Both the position numbers and the translations under genes were made by a program. A stretch of 64,000 bases of DNA from Ehretia macrophylla (taxonomy: Eukaryota; Streptophyta; Magnoliopsida; Boraginales; Ehretiaceae), in assembly GCA_037974665.1 (NCBI GenBank), contig CM075773.1, positions 48,438,080-48,502,079 on the forward strand, read 5' to 3'. The notes beneath the pieces were generated by a model, which searched no databases, was not told where the DNA came from, and worked only from the letters and a program-made list of their open reading frames with translations. Shown in pieces: positions 45,953 through 57,859 of this stretch. Position 1 is the stretch's first letter. Every line of letters starts with the position of its first letter.

Positions 45953-46735
45953 TCATTCTCCCCGTCTCTCCGCGTCTCTCCGCCGCTTTCTCCGACGATC
46001 ACCGTACATGGCGGCGTTTGATATATCAGCCATCTCCTTATCCTCCCCAATCTCCAACGGAAAATTCAGAATTGCTTGGCGGCCACGCATCCTAAACGCA
46101 GCTCTGTCGTACGCTTTCGCTGCCTCCACCGCAGTGTCGAACGTCCCAAGCCAAACCCTATGCCCCTGGCGCTTCGGGTCACGTATCTCCGCCGCGTACT
46201 TCCCCCACTGCCGATGCCTCACGCCTCTGTAGTGCTCCTGCTGCTTCCGCTCTTCCTCATGAACCACCACCGAGTTCGATCGAGTCGAGTCGGTGGCGGC
46301 CATGGTTTTGCACTGAGTCGACTCGCCGAACTCAATCCACTCGACCTTCTTTGCTCTCGGCGTCGTAAGATCAATGACTTCGGGCTCCGAAATCGTGCGA
46401 GCGCTCTCACGCTTTTGCGCGACATTTATTGGCTGCGAGCTCTGACTTTGGTTAAAGTCCAATAAATCGGAAATACAACTGAAGATTTGATTGTTAGCCT
46501 CGCTCAATGTGATAGAAGTCGTGTCTTGCGATGACGATTGTGACTTTGAACTCGAAGCGTCATAATTTGATATAAAATTACTATCGAAGTTGCTAACGCT
46601 CCAACATTGTCCCACATTGGAAAAATAGGAATAACTCTGTCCAAGGTCGGAGGAGTATGAATCTTCCTGAGAGATTTCACCAAGGAGATGATTTCTAATT
46701 TGCTCTAACACAAACATTTCATCAAAGGAATCCAT
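45953..46735 (-). CDS. AP2/ERF transcription factor, group IX type, C-terminally truncated
   Basis: Intronless, 260 codons from the ATG at 46735. The N-terminal half is acidic and Ser/Gln-rich with an I-S-D-L-L-D-F segment, a likely activation region. The AP2 domain is at about residues 168-227: [44 protein letters not shown]. The very conserved R-P-W is R-Q-W here. A basic K-R-R-R-D run follows. Expected role: nuclear GCC-box-binding regulator. Two adjacent copies of CGTCTCTCCG (45963-45982, plus strand) shift the frame just before the stop; with one copy the frame would continue to 45823, giving about 300 residues. Present only in copy 2. The gene may be functional without its tail. Confidence 0.88.
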   Translation of the reverse strand: MDSFDEMFVLEQIRNHLLGEISQEDSYSSDLGQSYSYFSNVGQCWSVSNFDSNFISNYDASSSKSQSSSQDTTSITLSEANNQIFSCISDLLDFNQSQSSQPINVAQKRESARTISEPEVIDLTTPRAKKVEWIEFGESTQCKTMAATDSTRSNSVVVHEEERKQQEHYRGVRHRQWGKYAAEIRDPKRQGHRVWLGTFDTAVEAAKAYDRAAFRMRGRQAILNFPLEIGEDKEMADISNAAMYGDRRRKRRRDAERRGE

Positions 46736-46873
46736 GATAAATAATGTATCGAAATTTAAAAAGAAAAATATTTGATCAAGTAAAGAATTCGAGTGAAACT
46801 AGATTTTGTTTACAGTTTGAAATAGTACGAAAAATGAGAGCTTTGGAAAGTTGGACAATAAGAGTGTGGAAAA

Positions 46874-46887
46874 GGATATATATAAAG
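46874..46887 (-). promoter_or_regulatory. TATA box of minus-strand ERF
   Basis: CTTTATATATATCC on the minus strand, about 140 bases upstream of the ATG, a plausible position with a 5' UTR near 110 bases. Confidence 0.55.
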
Positions 46888-47394
46888 CGAGGGAGAGAAA
46901 TGATTTGTCTTATGATTTGTTCATGAAGACTAGATACTCCATACGTGTTTCGACAGGGTTGTTGCCGATCCTGTTGTTTCGAAGAGTTCGTTAAATGTAA
47001 TAAGTTCCTAGTTAGGAAGTGTGTTTTGATACAGTTTCAGATCATTTCATATCATTATAACGTTATAATATTATAATTAATAGATAATATTTGAATTTTT
47101 TAACAATAGGAGAGATCTAATAGTAATTATATGTTTATGTATGGATCCAAGACATGTTTAACATAGATCACTAATTAAAATTAGAAATACATAAATATTT
47201 AATTATTTTGATTCCTTGACATGACTGTCTTCAAGGGTTCGATGAATGGTTAAGAAAGAAAGTCAATGATCATTATAAAGCTTTCTAGACGGTTTCATAG
47301 AACTAAGGCTCTGAAAGATTGATATAATACTTCTATTGGTATTTATTCACAATTTTCTATTTGTGAATGAAGAATCTCAGTTGTAGAAATGGAA
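46888..47394. other. ERF upstream region missing from copy 1
   Basis: Remainder of the ~2-kb segment (45403-47394) that copy 1 lacks. No second gene. Probably contains the promoter of the minus-strand ERF. Confidence 0.5.
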
Positions 47395-48255
47395 CAAGTT
47401 GAAATTAAGAACCAAATAAATGATACTAGTATATTATGAATCTTTTTTTTTTTTTTTTTTCTTTATGTTTCAAGGGTTTGGAAATAGGCTAAAATGCATC
47501 TAGATGCATCCACATTTTGGGCACATGAAAAATTTAACACACTATCCCAACTTGAACAACCCCTTATCCTCAAACAATAAATTTCGAGCACTAAATTTTG
47601 TTTAAGAAAATTTGTACATAAAGCTGAAAGCAAAGGTAAATTGAACAGCTTACGATGTTATATTGCTTTTTGTCAGCAGCTTATCACGTTAAGAGGTTAT
47701 TCTTTTGCTACAATAGAGACCGAAGGCAGAGTTTAAACTTAAAATTTCGGATCATAACATATTACTATTTGATCAATCTACTTAATTCTTTAGTGTACTT
47801 TAAGAGGTTTTTTATTTGATGCCAATTTAAATAAAAAAGAGAAACAATAAACCAGTGTGCATGAAGACCATATCCTCCAGGTAGAAATTGGAATATTATC
47901 ACTTGACAAAGTCCTCAATACAACTCATCTAAGGGGAGCTCGTTAGTGCATATGTTGCAAGGTTTTTTTTTTTGTTTCCATTTTGGATAAGTGAGAATTC
48001 TCATGAAAAGTTTTTTAGGTGTCACATCAATGGCATTAAATCTCAAAATATATAATTTTTACTAGAGAAAACATGATTTAAATTAATCAAACACAAGGTC
48101 TATCTAGATTTGATATAGTTTGTTGATTATTATCTTTCTTAATATTGGATAACGAGCTTATGAGATTGTGATTCACGATTAATAATGCTTTTCATAAATC
48201 CTATAACTGCTAGGTTTGTGATCATCATTGTGAAATTCTATTTCACATTAGTTCT
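47395..48255. other. Spacer, copy 2; no gene seen
   Basis: Colinear with 16781-17636. A T-run at about 47444-47460. Confidence 0.5.
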
Positions 48256-48630
48256 TGATATGGGTGTAGACCCGACCCGGAGCATCATTGGGCATGAGTC
48301 GACCTGTACCTAACCTGTAATCTAGCGCCTGACCTCAACATTAAATGCTAAATGGGATATAAAGGTTTTAACCATTGGGTAATATTTTTATCTAGGGGGC
48401 AAGAGCACGAGCAGACATGAACAGTGTCACGCCAAATTAAGCATTTAATGTTGTCCGTCTTAATGGCTAGTATAAATACCCCATACAATGCTCACATTCA
48501 ATTGTAACGAAACTCTCATTAATTGCTCCTTACCTTCTGCAATTATCTGAACTCGTACGTACTAACTTACTCTCACGCCTTAGGGGAAGCACGATTCATA
48601 ATCCCTGCGGTTCCTTCCTTTCTTTTGTAG
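48256..48630 (+). mobile_element. Probable Ty3/gypsy LTR remnant, copy 2
   Basis: Copy of 17637-18010 with a TATAAATACCCC promoter-like site near 48472. Same absence of a partner LTR. Confidence 0.42.
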
Positions 48631-49172
48631 ATATTCACTGAACTCGGGCTAAAGCAGATTTCAACCTTTACCAGTTTTATAAAATAATCGTATTCATTTT
48701 ATAATAACTTGAATTCTCTATTAGTGTCAGCACAAATTCAAATATTTTGATTTAGTTAGTTAGGCTTCACGTGCCAGAATAGTAGTTAAACCTAAGTCAT
48801 ACATGTGGTTTCAGAACATGCTAATAGGCAGAAGTGTGCAATTTCTCCACCAGGTTGGTGGTCATGGATTGTGACGGGGAGATATTGTTTGGCCTTATGA
48901 ATTATAAGCTAGTTAATTAGACTTAATGAGTTAGTTATAGTAATTAAATTTAAATCTTTACAATTAGCTTTAGTACTTGAAATTCTTGTTACAAGAGTAA
49001 ATGTGATTTCAGAAGAGAAAGAGTTTTAGTATTTTAGAAAAATGAAAAAGGGAAAGGCAATTTTCAATTGGTTTATAAAATTTTGAGCTATTCACTTAAC
49101 ACTAATTAATTTTATGATTAAACGTCACGTTATAACTATCAAAAGTACACCAATGTATTGATCAACTAACCA

Positions 49173-49345
49173 TTTTTTTTTTTGTCAATAAAATGCAGAA
49201 ATTTTATTACGAACAACAGAAAGTTACATGAAGTTGGTCAATTCCAGTTGGCTCCAAATTTGAATTAAGGAAGTTACATAGTAGCGATGGTGGATTTTGG
49301 AGCCAATCATCATTAAGTTATAAATAATTATCTTCAGTGGGACAA
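49173..49345 (-). mobile_element. Short LINE 3' fragment, copy 2
   Basis: Copy of 18554-18725, with the T-run at 49173-49183 as the reversed poly(A). Confidence 0.48.
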
Positions 49346-49532
49346 AAGAGTAGTACCCTAACTGTGGGCGCAACAGAGAGTCAACGACAGCAAGATCTGA
49401 TGGTATTAATGATATAGTTGTGATAAGATAATCTTGTATAGTTTACACGTATTAGATCTTACTCATAATTCTTCCAGTATGTTGATTTTTTTTCTCGTCA
49501 AGCGGTACCTACATTGAACATTTTGTCTAAAA

Positions 49533-49927
49533 GGGTAAATTTTACACTTAGTCCCTATTATTTATATATTTTTTCAAGTTGATTTTTAATGTTTCAAAAA
49601 AATCATATTAATCCATAATATTTACAAAGTGATTCAAAATAGTCCATATTGTTCAAAACTAGCCAATTTAGTCCCTATTATTTTCCATAAAATTTAATTT
49701 ACTCTCCAAATAGGGGTCATGCGTAAGGATTGAATTCAATTTTTTTAGAAAATAACAAGGACTAATTTGAATTTTTTGAAATAAGGACCAAATTGGTTAA
49801 GTTTGGACAATAGGAACTATTTTGAATAACTTTTATAAACATTAAAGACCACTATGAATTTTTTAAAACACTAAGAACTACATTGAAAAAGCATATAAAC
49901 AATAAGTATTAAGTGTGAAATTTACCC
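49533..49927. mobile_element. Fold-back MITE, copy 2
   Basis: Copy of 18911-19310; GGGTAAATTTTACACTTAG end and its inverse. Confidence 0.65.
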
Positions 49928-51490
49928 TTTCCTGGAATCTAATTAAAATGTTAAATCGTTGGCCTAGCTTCCTAGATTTGCTGTATTTGGCGTTTTGCGG
50001 CTGCTGGGTGACATTGATAATAATTTATAAATTCTTGAGTCAATTTTTAATGCTGAAAATGACTAACAGTATTATAAATATTTCTAGTACGAAGACAGAA
50101 ATATAATTAATGACAAAAAAATAAACACAGAAATATAATATCCTCCCAGGGTTTTATATACGTTGTATCCCACATGATTGAGCAAGACAAATTATTTGAA
50201 TTTGATGCTTACCTGATCATTCAGAATTATATCAAGTGGCACAAAATATATAGTTAGATTAATGATGGTATAAATTCTTCAAACAAACTGGATTAAGTTT
50301 CAAGTCTTAAAATAAACTTGTATATAAATATATATATTTATATATATACACACGCACACAATAAAAAGTTATGAGCACATGGATTGATAATGGTCCCTCA
50401 ACCTACAAACCTAACCAGTTATTGCTAATAAATATTAATTAGATAAAGTAGACATTTAATAGTTGAGAGATTATATAACTACTAATATGAAAATATCTTG
50501 TGTAATAATTGAAAGCTAAATTAAATCGCCAATGGAACAGATACTAAAAAGTTGAATATGTTCGACTTGATAATGAAGGCTGCGGAGTCCAAAGAAAATT
50601 TTAAATTCCAAATTTGGTTAATTGTCGACATCCACAAGCATTGATGTTATTTTTTTTTTTATTACTATTTTTATTCAAGGGAGTTTTAAGCTGTACAATA
50701 TATATATTAAAGAATATCATTCACGAGAATTGATATCGTAATTTCTTATACTCATAACGAATGGCACACCACTATACCAAAGGCCTGTTGGTGAGCTAGG
50801 TTGGCCTTTGGCATTATTAGGCTGCTAGATCAGCAGTATTAGGATACATTTAGGGAAAATTAAACTTCCATTGAAGAAAAACTCTTATTGGTTGGAATTT
50901 TCAATTATCTTGGTAGTAAATTGACATCTTTTTTTCATCTAAGCAAATTGTTTTTTTCTCACAAGAGATCGTGATGTCTTTTTACAGGATCGTGGGTTGC
51001 ATTCCGAAACAAGCGACAAACTTAATAGGGGTGATAGGTTTTAACATGCGTTTAGCAAGCTTTTAATTAACACAAAATTACAAACACAAAAGCCATTTAC
51101 TTGTCGTTAAGAGAAAAAAATTCTTAATGACAACTGATATGTTGAAACAGGGTGGTGGGCGGGACATGTGGAACCTCCACTTAAAAGTTACTTTTACTTC
51201 TTTTTCCCTAACATATGGAATTGAAATGTTTGATTTATTGATTCATATCATACTTACAATCAACGTTCACTCTAGCATGAGGTGGAATCAATAGCATCTG
51301 ATTTCAAACTTATTTGTTACTTCATTCAATTTTAACTTTTTTCTTTGTAAATTTTTAGATGTATGAAACTCGATTAATATTTGAAGCGTAAGCCCTTTAT
51401 TTCTCTTTTTTAGTTTTCTTGTTCTTGGCCACAAGCAAGAGGCAAAAGATTGAAAGTTGTTAATCTCATTAAAAAGGTGTAATATATCAC
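49928..51490. other. Spacer, copy 2; no gene seen
   Basis: Colinear with 19311-20870, no coding sequence recognised. Confidence 0.5.
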
Positions 51491-52850
51491 CTTTTTTTTG
51501 GCTAAGTCAGAGAAATGAATATCATTAAAAATGATCCAGTACAGAAGAGGGTGACCCGACCAAATACAAAGAACTGCTGAAAATGAAAGTAAAGCTCGCA
51601 AACTGACAAAAAAAGGCAAGCAATCTCAAGACACAGAAAAAATCACATTCCGAAACTTAGTAATTAGAAAAACTATCTAAGTTAAGGACAAATGAACTCT
51701 ATTGGCGAAATGTCTATTAATGCTAGAGTTGTTGTAGTTTCGTTTCGCATGAACTCTTGCAAAGATATCAACTCGAATCTTCTCGATAATCTGCTCTCTA
51801 GTGTTAAACTCATTTCGAAAGATTCGTTTGTTTCTCTCAATCCAAACATGGTTGACAGTAACACAAAACAGGAGCCGAAACATGGAGCTTAATTTTGAGA
51901 TCCTTGTTGCCTGCTAGTGAACGTGCAAACGTAAGAATTGAATCAAAGGAATAAAAATAGAGATAAAAAAGAAGTAAATTCAAACATTTATTCTAGATTT
52001 GTTTAGTGAAACTGCATTCAAAGAAGATGTGAAATCTAGTCTCACAACCGAGGTAGCAGAAAGTGCAGCTGGCTCTATCTACAACTCCCCATGTGAGAAG
52101 ACGGTATCTAGTATTCAAGCTATCATGACTAGCAAGCCAGGAAATGAAGCTTTTGTTTAGGGATATTATAAGGGAACTAAACTAATCTGTACCACTCTAC
52201 AGGGTTGCCTCTCCTCCTAATATTATCCCAAGTTTTGCCGAAAGAGAACAAACCATTATGAGAGAACTTCCATTCAAAGCAGTCATTCTGATCATCCCTC
52301 GTGAACAAGTTATGGTTGCTGGGATTGAGATTAACCAAAGCAGGCGGGTAGAATGGCCAAACCCATTGCCCGTCTTCGACGATATCCGCGACTTTGCTAT
52401 CAAGATATAGATAGAGAACTCTGATATTATGAAGGAAAAAAAGGATACCAGTGGGGTGCTAATTATCATGCCAAAAGAAATTATTCCTATCATTCCCAAT
52501 TCTATGCACAATAAATGCACGAGCAAGATGTTTGAGGTTGAGTATCTTCATTCAAGATCAACAGGCATCACTTGGGACTTTCATTGTCCATAAACATTTA
52601 ATCTTGATATAATTGGTCCAAACCTATGAGCTCCAACTTGTGTCTTTGAGGGAGTATAACATCTAGATGAGCTTTAAAAATGCAACTTTGCTATGTAAAC
52701 AAGCTTTCTAATTCCAATTTTGCCTTCCATAAATGGTTTACAAACATAATGTAATTTTAGGCCCCGAGTCACGCCAAAGAAAAGCCATAAATTGGAGATA
52801 AATAGTTTCATTCTTTTACCTTATCCAAAATTTGACCATTCACTTTCTAT
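51491..52850 (-). pseudogene. LINE ORF2 C-terminus, copy 2
   Basis: Copy of 20871-22240. The tail is better preserved: an open minus-strand stretch (51677-51883) reads V-W-I-E-R-N-K-R-I-F-R-N, the zf-RVT-end motif, then stops. T-run at 51492-51499 is the poly(A) tail reversed. Confidence 0.82.
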
Positions 52851-53362
52851 TGAATGAAGGTAATCATGAAATCTGTCCATTTAATAGCAACATTGTTAGT
52901 TTGTTCACATTGCATTTTGGAACGCCATAAATTATTTCATTACAATCAAACTAGCATATACAAACAAGTATGCAAGGCATAGCCAATATTTACTAACCTC
53001 ATTAGTAGCTTACATGGTGCAATATCAATTAAAAGGCATGATACATTAATATTTTTTAGTAGAAAGACAATTTGATCATAATAATATGAATAAGCAAATA
53101 TTCTCTAAAGTGACACATTAGAATATTAACCTGAGCCGTATTAGAATTTGTTCAATCGCGAAGTCCTGAAACCAAGAAATATTAAACTAATTAGTAAACA
53201 AAGAAAACTAAAAATTGAAAACAAAATTCAAAACTAAAATGTGAAATATATAAATAATGAATAAAGGAAAAAACATTAAAAAGTAAAACTGAAAAATAAA
53301 AAATTGAACAATTCCCCCAAAAAAAAAAAAAAACTTACATCTACTTATTCAAAAAATAGGTA

Positions 53363-53384
<22 letters not shown>
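52851..53384. other. AT-rich spacer, copy 2; no gene seen
   Basis: Colinear with 22241-22780; (AT)n at 53365-53393. Confidence 0.5.
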
Positions 53385-53390
<6 letters not shown>

Positions 53391-53394
<4 letters not shown>

Positions 53395-53645
53395 CCTATT
53401 TCTTGTTGGCAGATGTAATTTTATATACCTATTTATTGTTGGTAGATGTAATTTTATTTTTTATTTTCTTTTTTTTGGGGTTTTAGTTTTGGTTTTTTTA
53501 TATATGTATCAAAAGAAAAAACTGAAAAAAAACCAAAACTAAAACCCCAAAAAAAAAGAAAATAAAAAATAAAATTACATCTACCAACAATAAATAGGTA
53601 TATAAAATTACATCTGCCAACAATAAATAGGTATATATATATATA
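53391..53645. repeat. Inverted duplication (hairpin), copy 2 only
   Basis: Arms of about 115 bases: ACCTATTTATTGTTGGTAGA..TTTTGGGGTTTTAGTTTTGG is followed by its inverse. Each arm itself holds two direct copies of an ATAGGTATA/ACATCT(A/G)CCAACAATAA motif. Copy 1 has only the single-orientation version (about 22800-22890). Confidence 0.75.
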
Positions 53646-53804
53646 TATAAAGAAAAATAAAACTAAAAAAAAATTAACTAACACCCCAAACAAAAAAAAC
53701 AAACAAAGAAAATACAAAAAAAAACTTCTACATCTACATATATTTATACATCTATATATACATATACATATACAAACATATACATATATATCAAACTTAA
53801 TGTG

Positions 53805-53965
53805 GGTTTGGAAAATGGAGGGGTTAGAGGAAGAGAAAGAAATTTTAGAATTAGGAGGTGGGTTTGAGGGAGAGGGGGCTGGGGGGTAGGGTATTACGAA
53901 GTGGGGGGTGGGTGGGGGTAGTGTTTTAGTAGGAAGGAAGGGAAGGGGAGGGGGATTTGAATTTT
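53805..53965 (+). repeat. G-rich tract, copy 2
   Basis: Copy of 23097-23260 with GGGGGGTGGGTGGGGGTA-type runs. Confidence 0.62.
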
Positions 53966-53989
53966 TTTTAAGTACAATTAGCTAAGGGC

Positions 53990-54100
53990 ACGATCTGTGT
54001 CCTCAGCCAATTTAAATGTGGCCACATGAGATGGGTCCGTCTCATCCGTCACATTTAAGAGATGGACCCATTTCCGAGGGCATAGGTTGTGCCCTCAGCC
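53990..54100. repeat. Palindrome pair, GCTGAGGGCAC family, copy 2 (decayed)
   Basis: Copy of 23277-23407; the left palindrome is decayed (GCTAAGGGCACG..GTGTCCTCAGC). Confidence 0.6.
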
Positions 54101-54494
54101 ATTTGTTCCTATTTGTTTTTTTTTGGTCAACATTTGTTCTTAAAATACCCTCCCCCCCTCTCCCCCAACCTTTTTACCAATTTTTTTTAAAAAAATTTAT
54201 GAGTAATTTTTTTTTTATTTGGGGATTTTTTATAAAAAAATTTATGGGACAATTAATTTCTTTACTATTTAATTTATAATTTAATTACAAGTTTAGGGTA
54301 AATTATTAATAATTGGTTAATTGTTAATTATTATTTTAAACTTAAATTCAAAATTAAAACATTTTATTCAGTAGTAAAAATAATTTTTAATTTAATTCTT
54401 AAGTACCATTATTAGATTATTTACTTATTTAAAATAAATAAATAATTAATTTAATTATTAAATGGCAAGATTAATTAAATAACTACGTAATATT
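54101..54494. other. AT-rich interior, probable CACTA remnant, copy 2
   Basis: Colinear with 23408-23829; no gene. Confidence 0.4.
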
Positions 54495-55080
54495 ATATAT
54501 GTAACCATGTTGTCTCCTTTTCGTCTCTTTTCGAAGATGAATTGGAGACGATATTTATATTCCGTCTCCAAATTATAGTGGCGGACCATAATTTTCGCCA
54601 CCAATTTTAGTGACAGACCATCTATTTCGTCATCAAACTTGGTGACGGACAAGCTAGTCCGTCACCATTTTGGTGACATACCATCTGTTTTGTCACCAAA
54701 ATTGGTGACTAACAAGCTAGTCCGTCACCAAGGTGGTGACGGATAAAGCGATCTGTCACCAAAATGGTGACGAACCATCATTTCCGTCACCATTTTGGTA
54801 ACAGACCAGCTTGTTCGTCACCAAAGAGGTGACAGATCAGCTTGTCCGTCACCAAATTGGTGATGGACTAGCTGATCGATCATGGCTTGGTGACGATTTA
54901 GAGACGGTATTTGTTGTTCGTCACCAAACCGTCTCCATTGGGAGACAGTTTGAAGACGATGTACCTAAGTCGTCTCCAAACCGTCTTCAAATTATCACCA
55001 TTCATGTATCAAAATTTTCATCGCTTTTTTGACGACAAAAAGGAGACGAACTGTCACCTTTAATAATTTTTCTTGTAGTG
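54495..55080. mobile_element. CACTA terminus with subterminal repeats, copy 2
   Basis: Copy of 23830-24366, ending TTTTTCTTGTAGTG at 55080. It carries an extra GGTGACATACC..GGTGACTAAC segment near 54670-54720 relative to copy 1, so the subterminal array length varies. Confidence 0.82.
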
Positions 55081-55116
55081 GATGGAAAAATCAAAGGCTA
55101 TAAGGATGAGAATTCA

Positions 55117-55955
55117 GAAATATAAGAAACGGAAACAACTTGAGAAAAATGTTCATCGTCTCTAAATCGGAAGGGATTTAATTCACAAAGTAGAGAAAAA
55201 ACTGTAAATACTCTTATAATACTAAAATAATTTATGAGAAAATGAAAATTTTGAGCTAGACATATCTGAGCCTAAGATCATCAATTTATGAGATTGTCAT
55301 GGAAAACTATCATCATCGTGTAGAAGAGATGCATTATGTTTAATAGCTCAAGAAGAATCTTCCAGAGAGAAGATGATATTGCATAATTAACACAACAAAT
55401 TAGTAAAAGTTATTGGACAGACTTTGTCGTGTGAAAAAAATAATTTATTATTTAAACTTTTTGAATCAAGAAAATTGTTAATCTTCTAAAGGACGTTGTT
55501 TTTATAAATTTTTAAAATTTCAAAAAGATATATTTGCATCATAAAGCTACATTAACTTTAAAATTTGCGATGTTGCAACTTAAACACAAAATAGCCAACT
55601 ACTATATTACTTTGGGAAAGTTGTCGTTGACCCTCTGACAAATCAATGATTGTGGGGCTTATTTTTCTTGGAAATAAGTTATGGTTGATACGTAACTATT
55701 TAAACTCAAATATTGAGAATTGAAGTCTTCAACACAAAAAGAAAGGGAACAAATCAATCATCATTACCCATTAAGCATGGGATGAATATGATTAAGTATA
55801 AGATGAATTCAAGTACAAGATAAAAAGTAGACAATGTCAAACTATCTCGATATATATATTTTTTGTATTATTTTATTAGTAGACAATGTCTAATGACTTT
55901 AACACACGTTTTTTCATATCGTTTTACCTTATTCTTTATATCGTATATGTTTTAA
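55117..55955. repeat. Block A, copy 3a
   Basis: Start of the third unit, 36 bases after the CACTA end. Very similar to 1-700. Confidence 0.75.
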
Positions 55956-56387
55956 TTGATGTCATTATTAAGGATATAATATCAATGACTTCGGAGTAGC
56001 CAAATCATCCTAGATCATGATGATATTATGTGGACATTCTTAGTAAATGTATTTAAAGGACTACATAAAGTTAATTGACATCAATAGTTGTATTTGGTTT
56101 ATGAAGATAATTTACTTGGCCCCACAGGAAAGTGGTTATTTTCATAAGCTTAATAGAATAAGATAGTAAATTTAGCTTAAAATATAGATATTCCTAGACC
56201 CACATGTATGGACTATTTATCTTTTGATGTTTAATTTACTAGTCTTATGATGAAGTTAGTAAATTTATGCATGATGTGACCTCTGCCTGTAGGAAGGTTT
56301 GAATTTACTATTTGAATTTAACATTGGTTGATTCAAAATTAAGTTTTTGTTCATAGCATAATGTATGTGTTTTCTTGGTTATTGCAG

Positions 56388-56731
56388 TTGTTCCTCCTAC
56401 TATTTTTAGTGATACTTCTCGTATTCCAATTTTGACTGGTGACAATTTTTTTGACTGGAAAGAGAAAATTCTCTTGACACTTGGGTGCATGGACCTTGAT
56501 TTGGTGCTTCGTGTGGACGAACCACCCATCCCCGCGGAATCAAGTTCACCAACTGATAAGAGTTTGTATGAGCGGTGGGAGCGATCTAATTGCTTAAGTC
56601 TAATGCTCATCAAATCTCATATTAGTAATAGTGTTCGAGGTTCCATTTATGACTGTGATAAAGTCAAAGAATTTATGAAAGCCATTGAGGAACAGTTTGT
56701 AAAATCTGATAAGGCATTGAGGAACACCTAG
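56388..56731 (+). pseudogene. Ty1/copia gag N-terminal fragment, copy 3
   Basis: Open throughout, the most intact of the three, with D-W-K-E-K-I-L-L-T-L-G-C-M-D-L-D-L. Same TTGCAG before it and same stop after K-A-L-R-N-T. Confidence 0.8.
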
Positions 56732-56746
56732 CATGCATTGTATATA

Positions 56747-57144
56747 GGGTAAATACCAATTTGGTCCCTTATCTTTAAAGTTTGTGTCATTTTAGTCATT
56801 AACTTTTAAAATGTACCATTTTCGTCCTGTATATTTACCATTTGTCCCAACTTAGTCCTTATTTTTTTAAATGTACCCTTTTAGTCTCGTATTTTTATCA
56901 TTTATCCCAACTTAATCCTTATCTTTCAAAATGATGGAGGACTAATGTGGACCATAATGACAAAGATAAGGTATAAGTTGGGACAAATGGTAAAGATACG
57001 AGACTAAAATGGTACATTTTGAATGATAAGGACTAAGTTGAGATAAATGACAAAGATACAAGACTAAAATGGTACATTTTGAAAGAGAAGAACTAAAATA
57101 ACACAAACCCTAAAGATAAGATACCGAACTGTGTATTTATTCTT
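56747..57144. mobile_element. Fold-back MITE (MULE-like), copy 3
   Basis: Copy of 1488-1886, followed by an (AT)n run. Confidence 0.7.
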
Positions 57145-57487
57145 ATATATATATATATATATATGTACATATATATTCTACTCTATCTATTATTTCTTGT
57201 TTTCCCAAGGCTAATTTGGGGTGCTTATGCTCCTCGACTGTGAGGATAATAAATAATAGGGTTAAATTCACTTACTACCCTTATCCTTTATATGTTCTAA
57301 CACTTATTAACCTTAACCACTTATTACCCCTTGACCCAAGTCAAAGCTAACAGAAGCTTGACGCAGTTGAAAATTCTTATTAAAATTACCATTACGCACT
57401 TCTATTTATTTATTTTTCATTTTCCATTTTGTATTTCTTTTTTCACTTTCATATGTTCATCTTCTTCTTCTTCTTCACAATACCCAC

Positions 57488-57859
57488 ATGCCCACACAAT
57501 ACCCACATGCACATACACAAATCTTAAGAAAAAAGGAAGATGTTACAAAGAGCCTTAGAACACTTAAGAAAATGGAAAACAACATCAAATCTTCATCTTC
57601 CCCTATAGTTGAGGACAATCAACTATTAGTGTTAATCAAGTTGCTAAGAGAAGTAGTTGCCATTACAATTTTAGTCTTCCGATTCCTCTTACTCTACTTA
57701 TCCGCACTAGCTTCAAATGCGAAGTTTGCTGACTTATCATTGATCTCAAAGCTAATGCTCACAATGAGAAAAGGAGTAATTTTGGCTTCTGCTAAGATTT
57801 TTTTAGTAGAATTTTTAAAAGGTTATAATGGGAATTTTAATAGAATTTTTAAGGGTTAA
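57488..57859 (+). pseudogene. DUF241 fragment, copy 3
   Basis: 123 open codons, same frame as 2243-2614, with L-L-R-E-V..I-T-I-L-V-F-R-F-L-L-L-Y-L-S, closer to the family consensus at the final S than copy 1. Confidence 0.68.

Larger units (their letters stand above)
24403..55116. repeat. Tandem segmental repeat, copy 2
   Basis: Complete second copy, longer than copy 1 mainly because of two private insertions: a Harbinger-like element (29982-30858) and a copia retrotransposon (31325-39731). It lacks the plus-strand ERF region of copy 1 and about 205 bases of the copia gag leader present in copies 1 and 3 (877-1083). It holds the minus-strand ERF. It ends, like copy 1, about 36 bases after a CACTA terminus. 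Confidence 0.9.

Noticed and set aside
46076-46465. Plus-strand open frame of 129 codons
   Set aside because: Antisense to the ERF coding sequence at 45953-46735; the frame is open only because of the GC-rich opposite strand.
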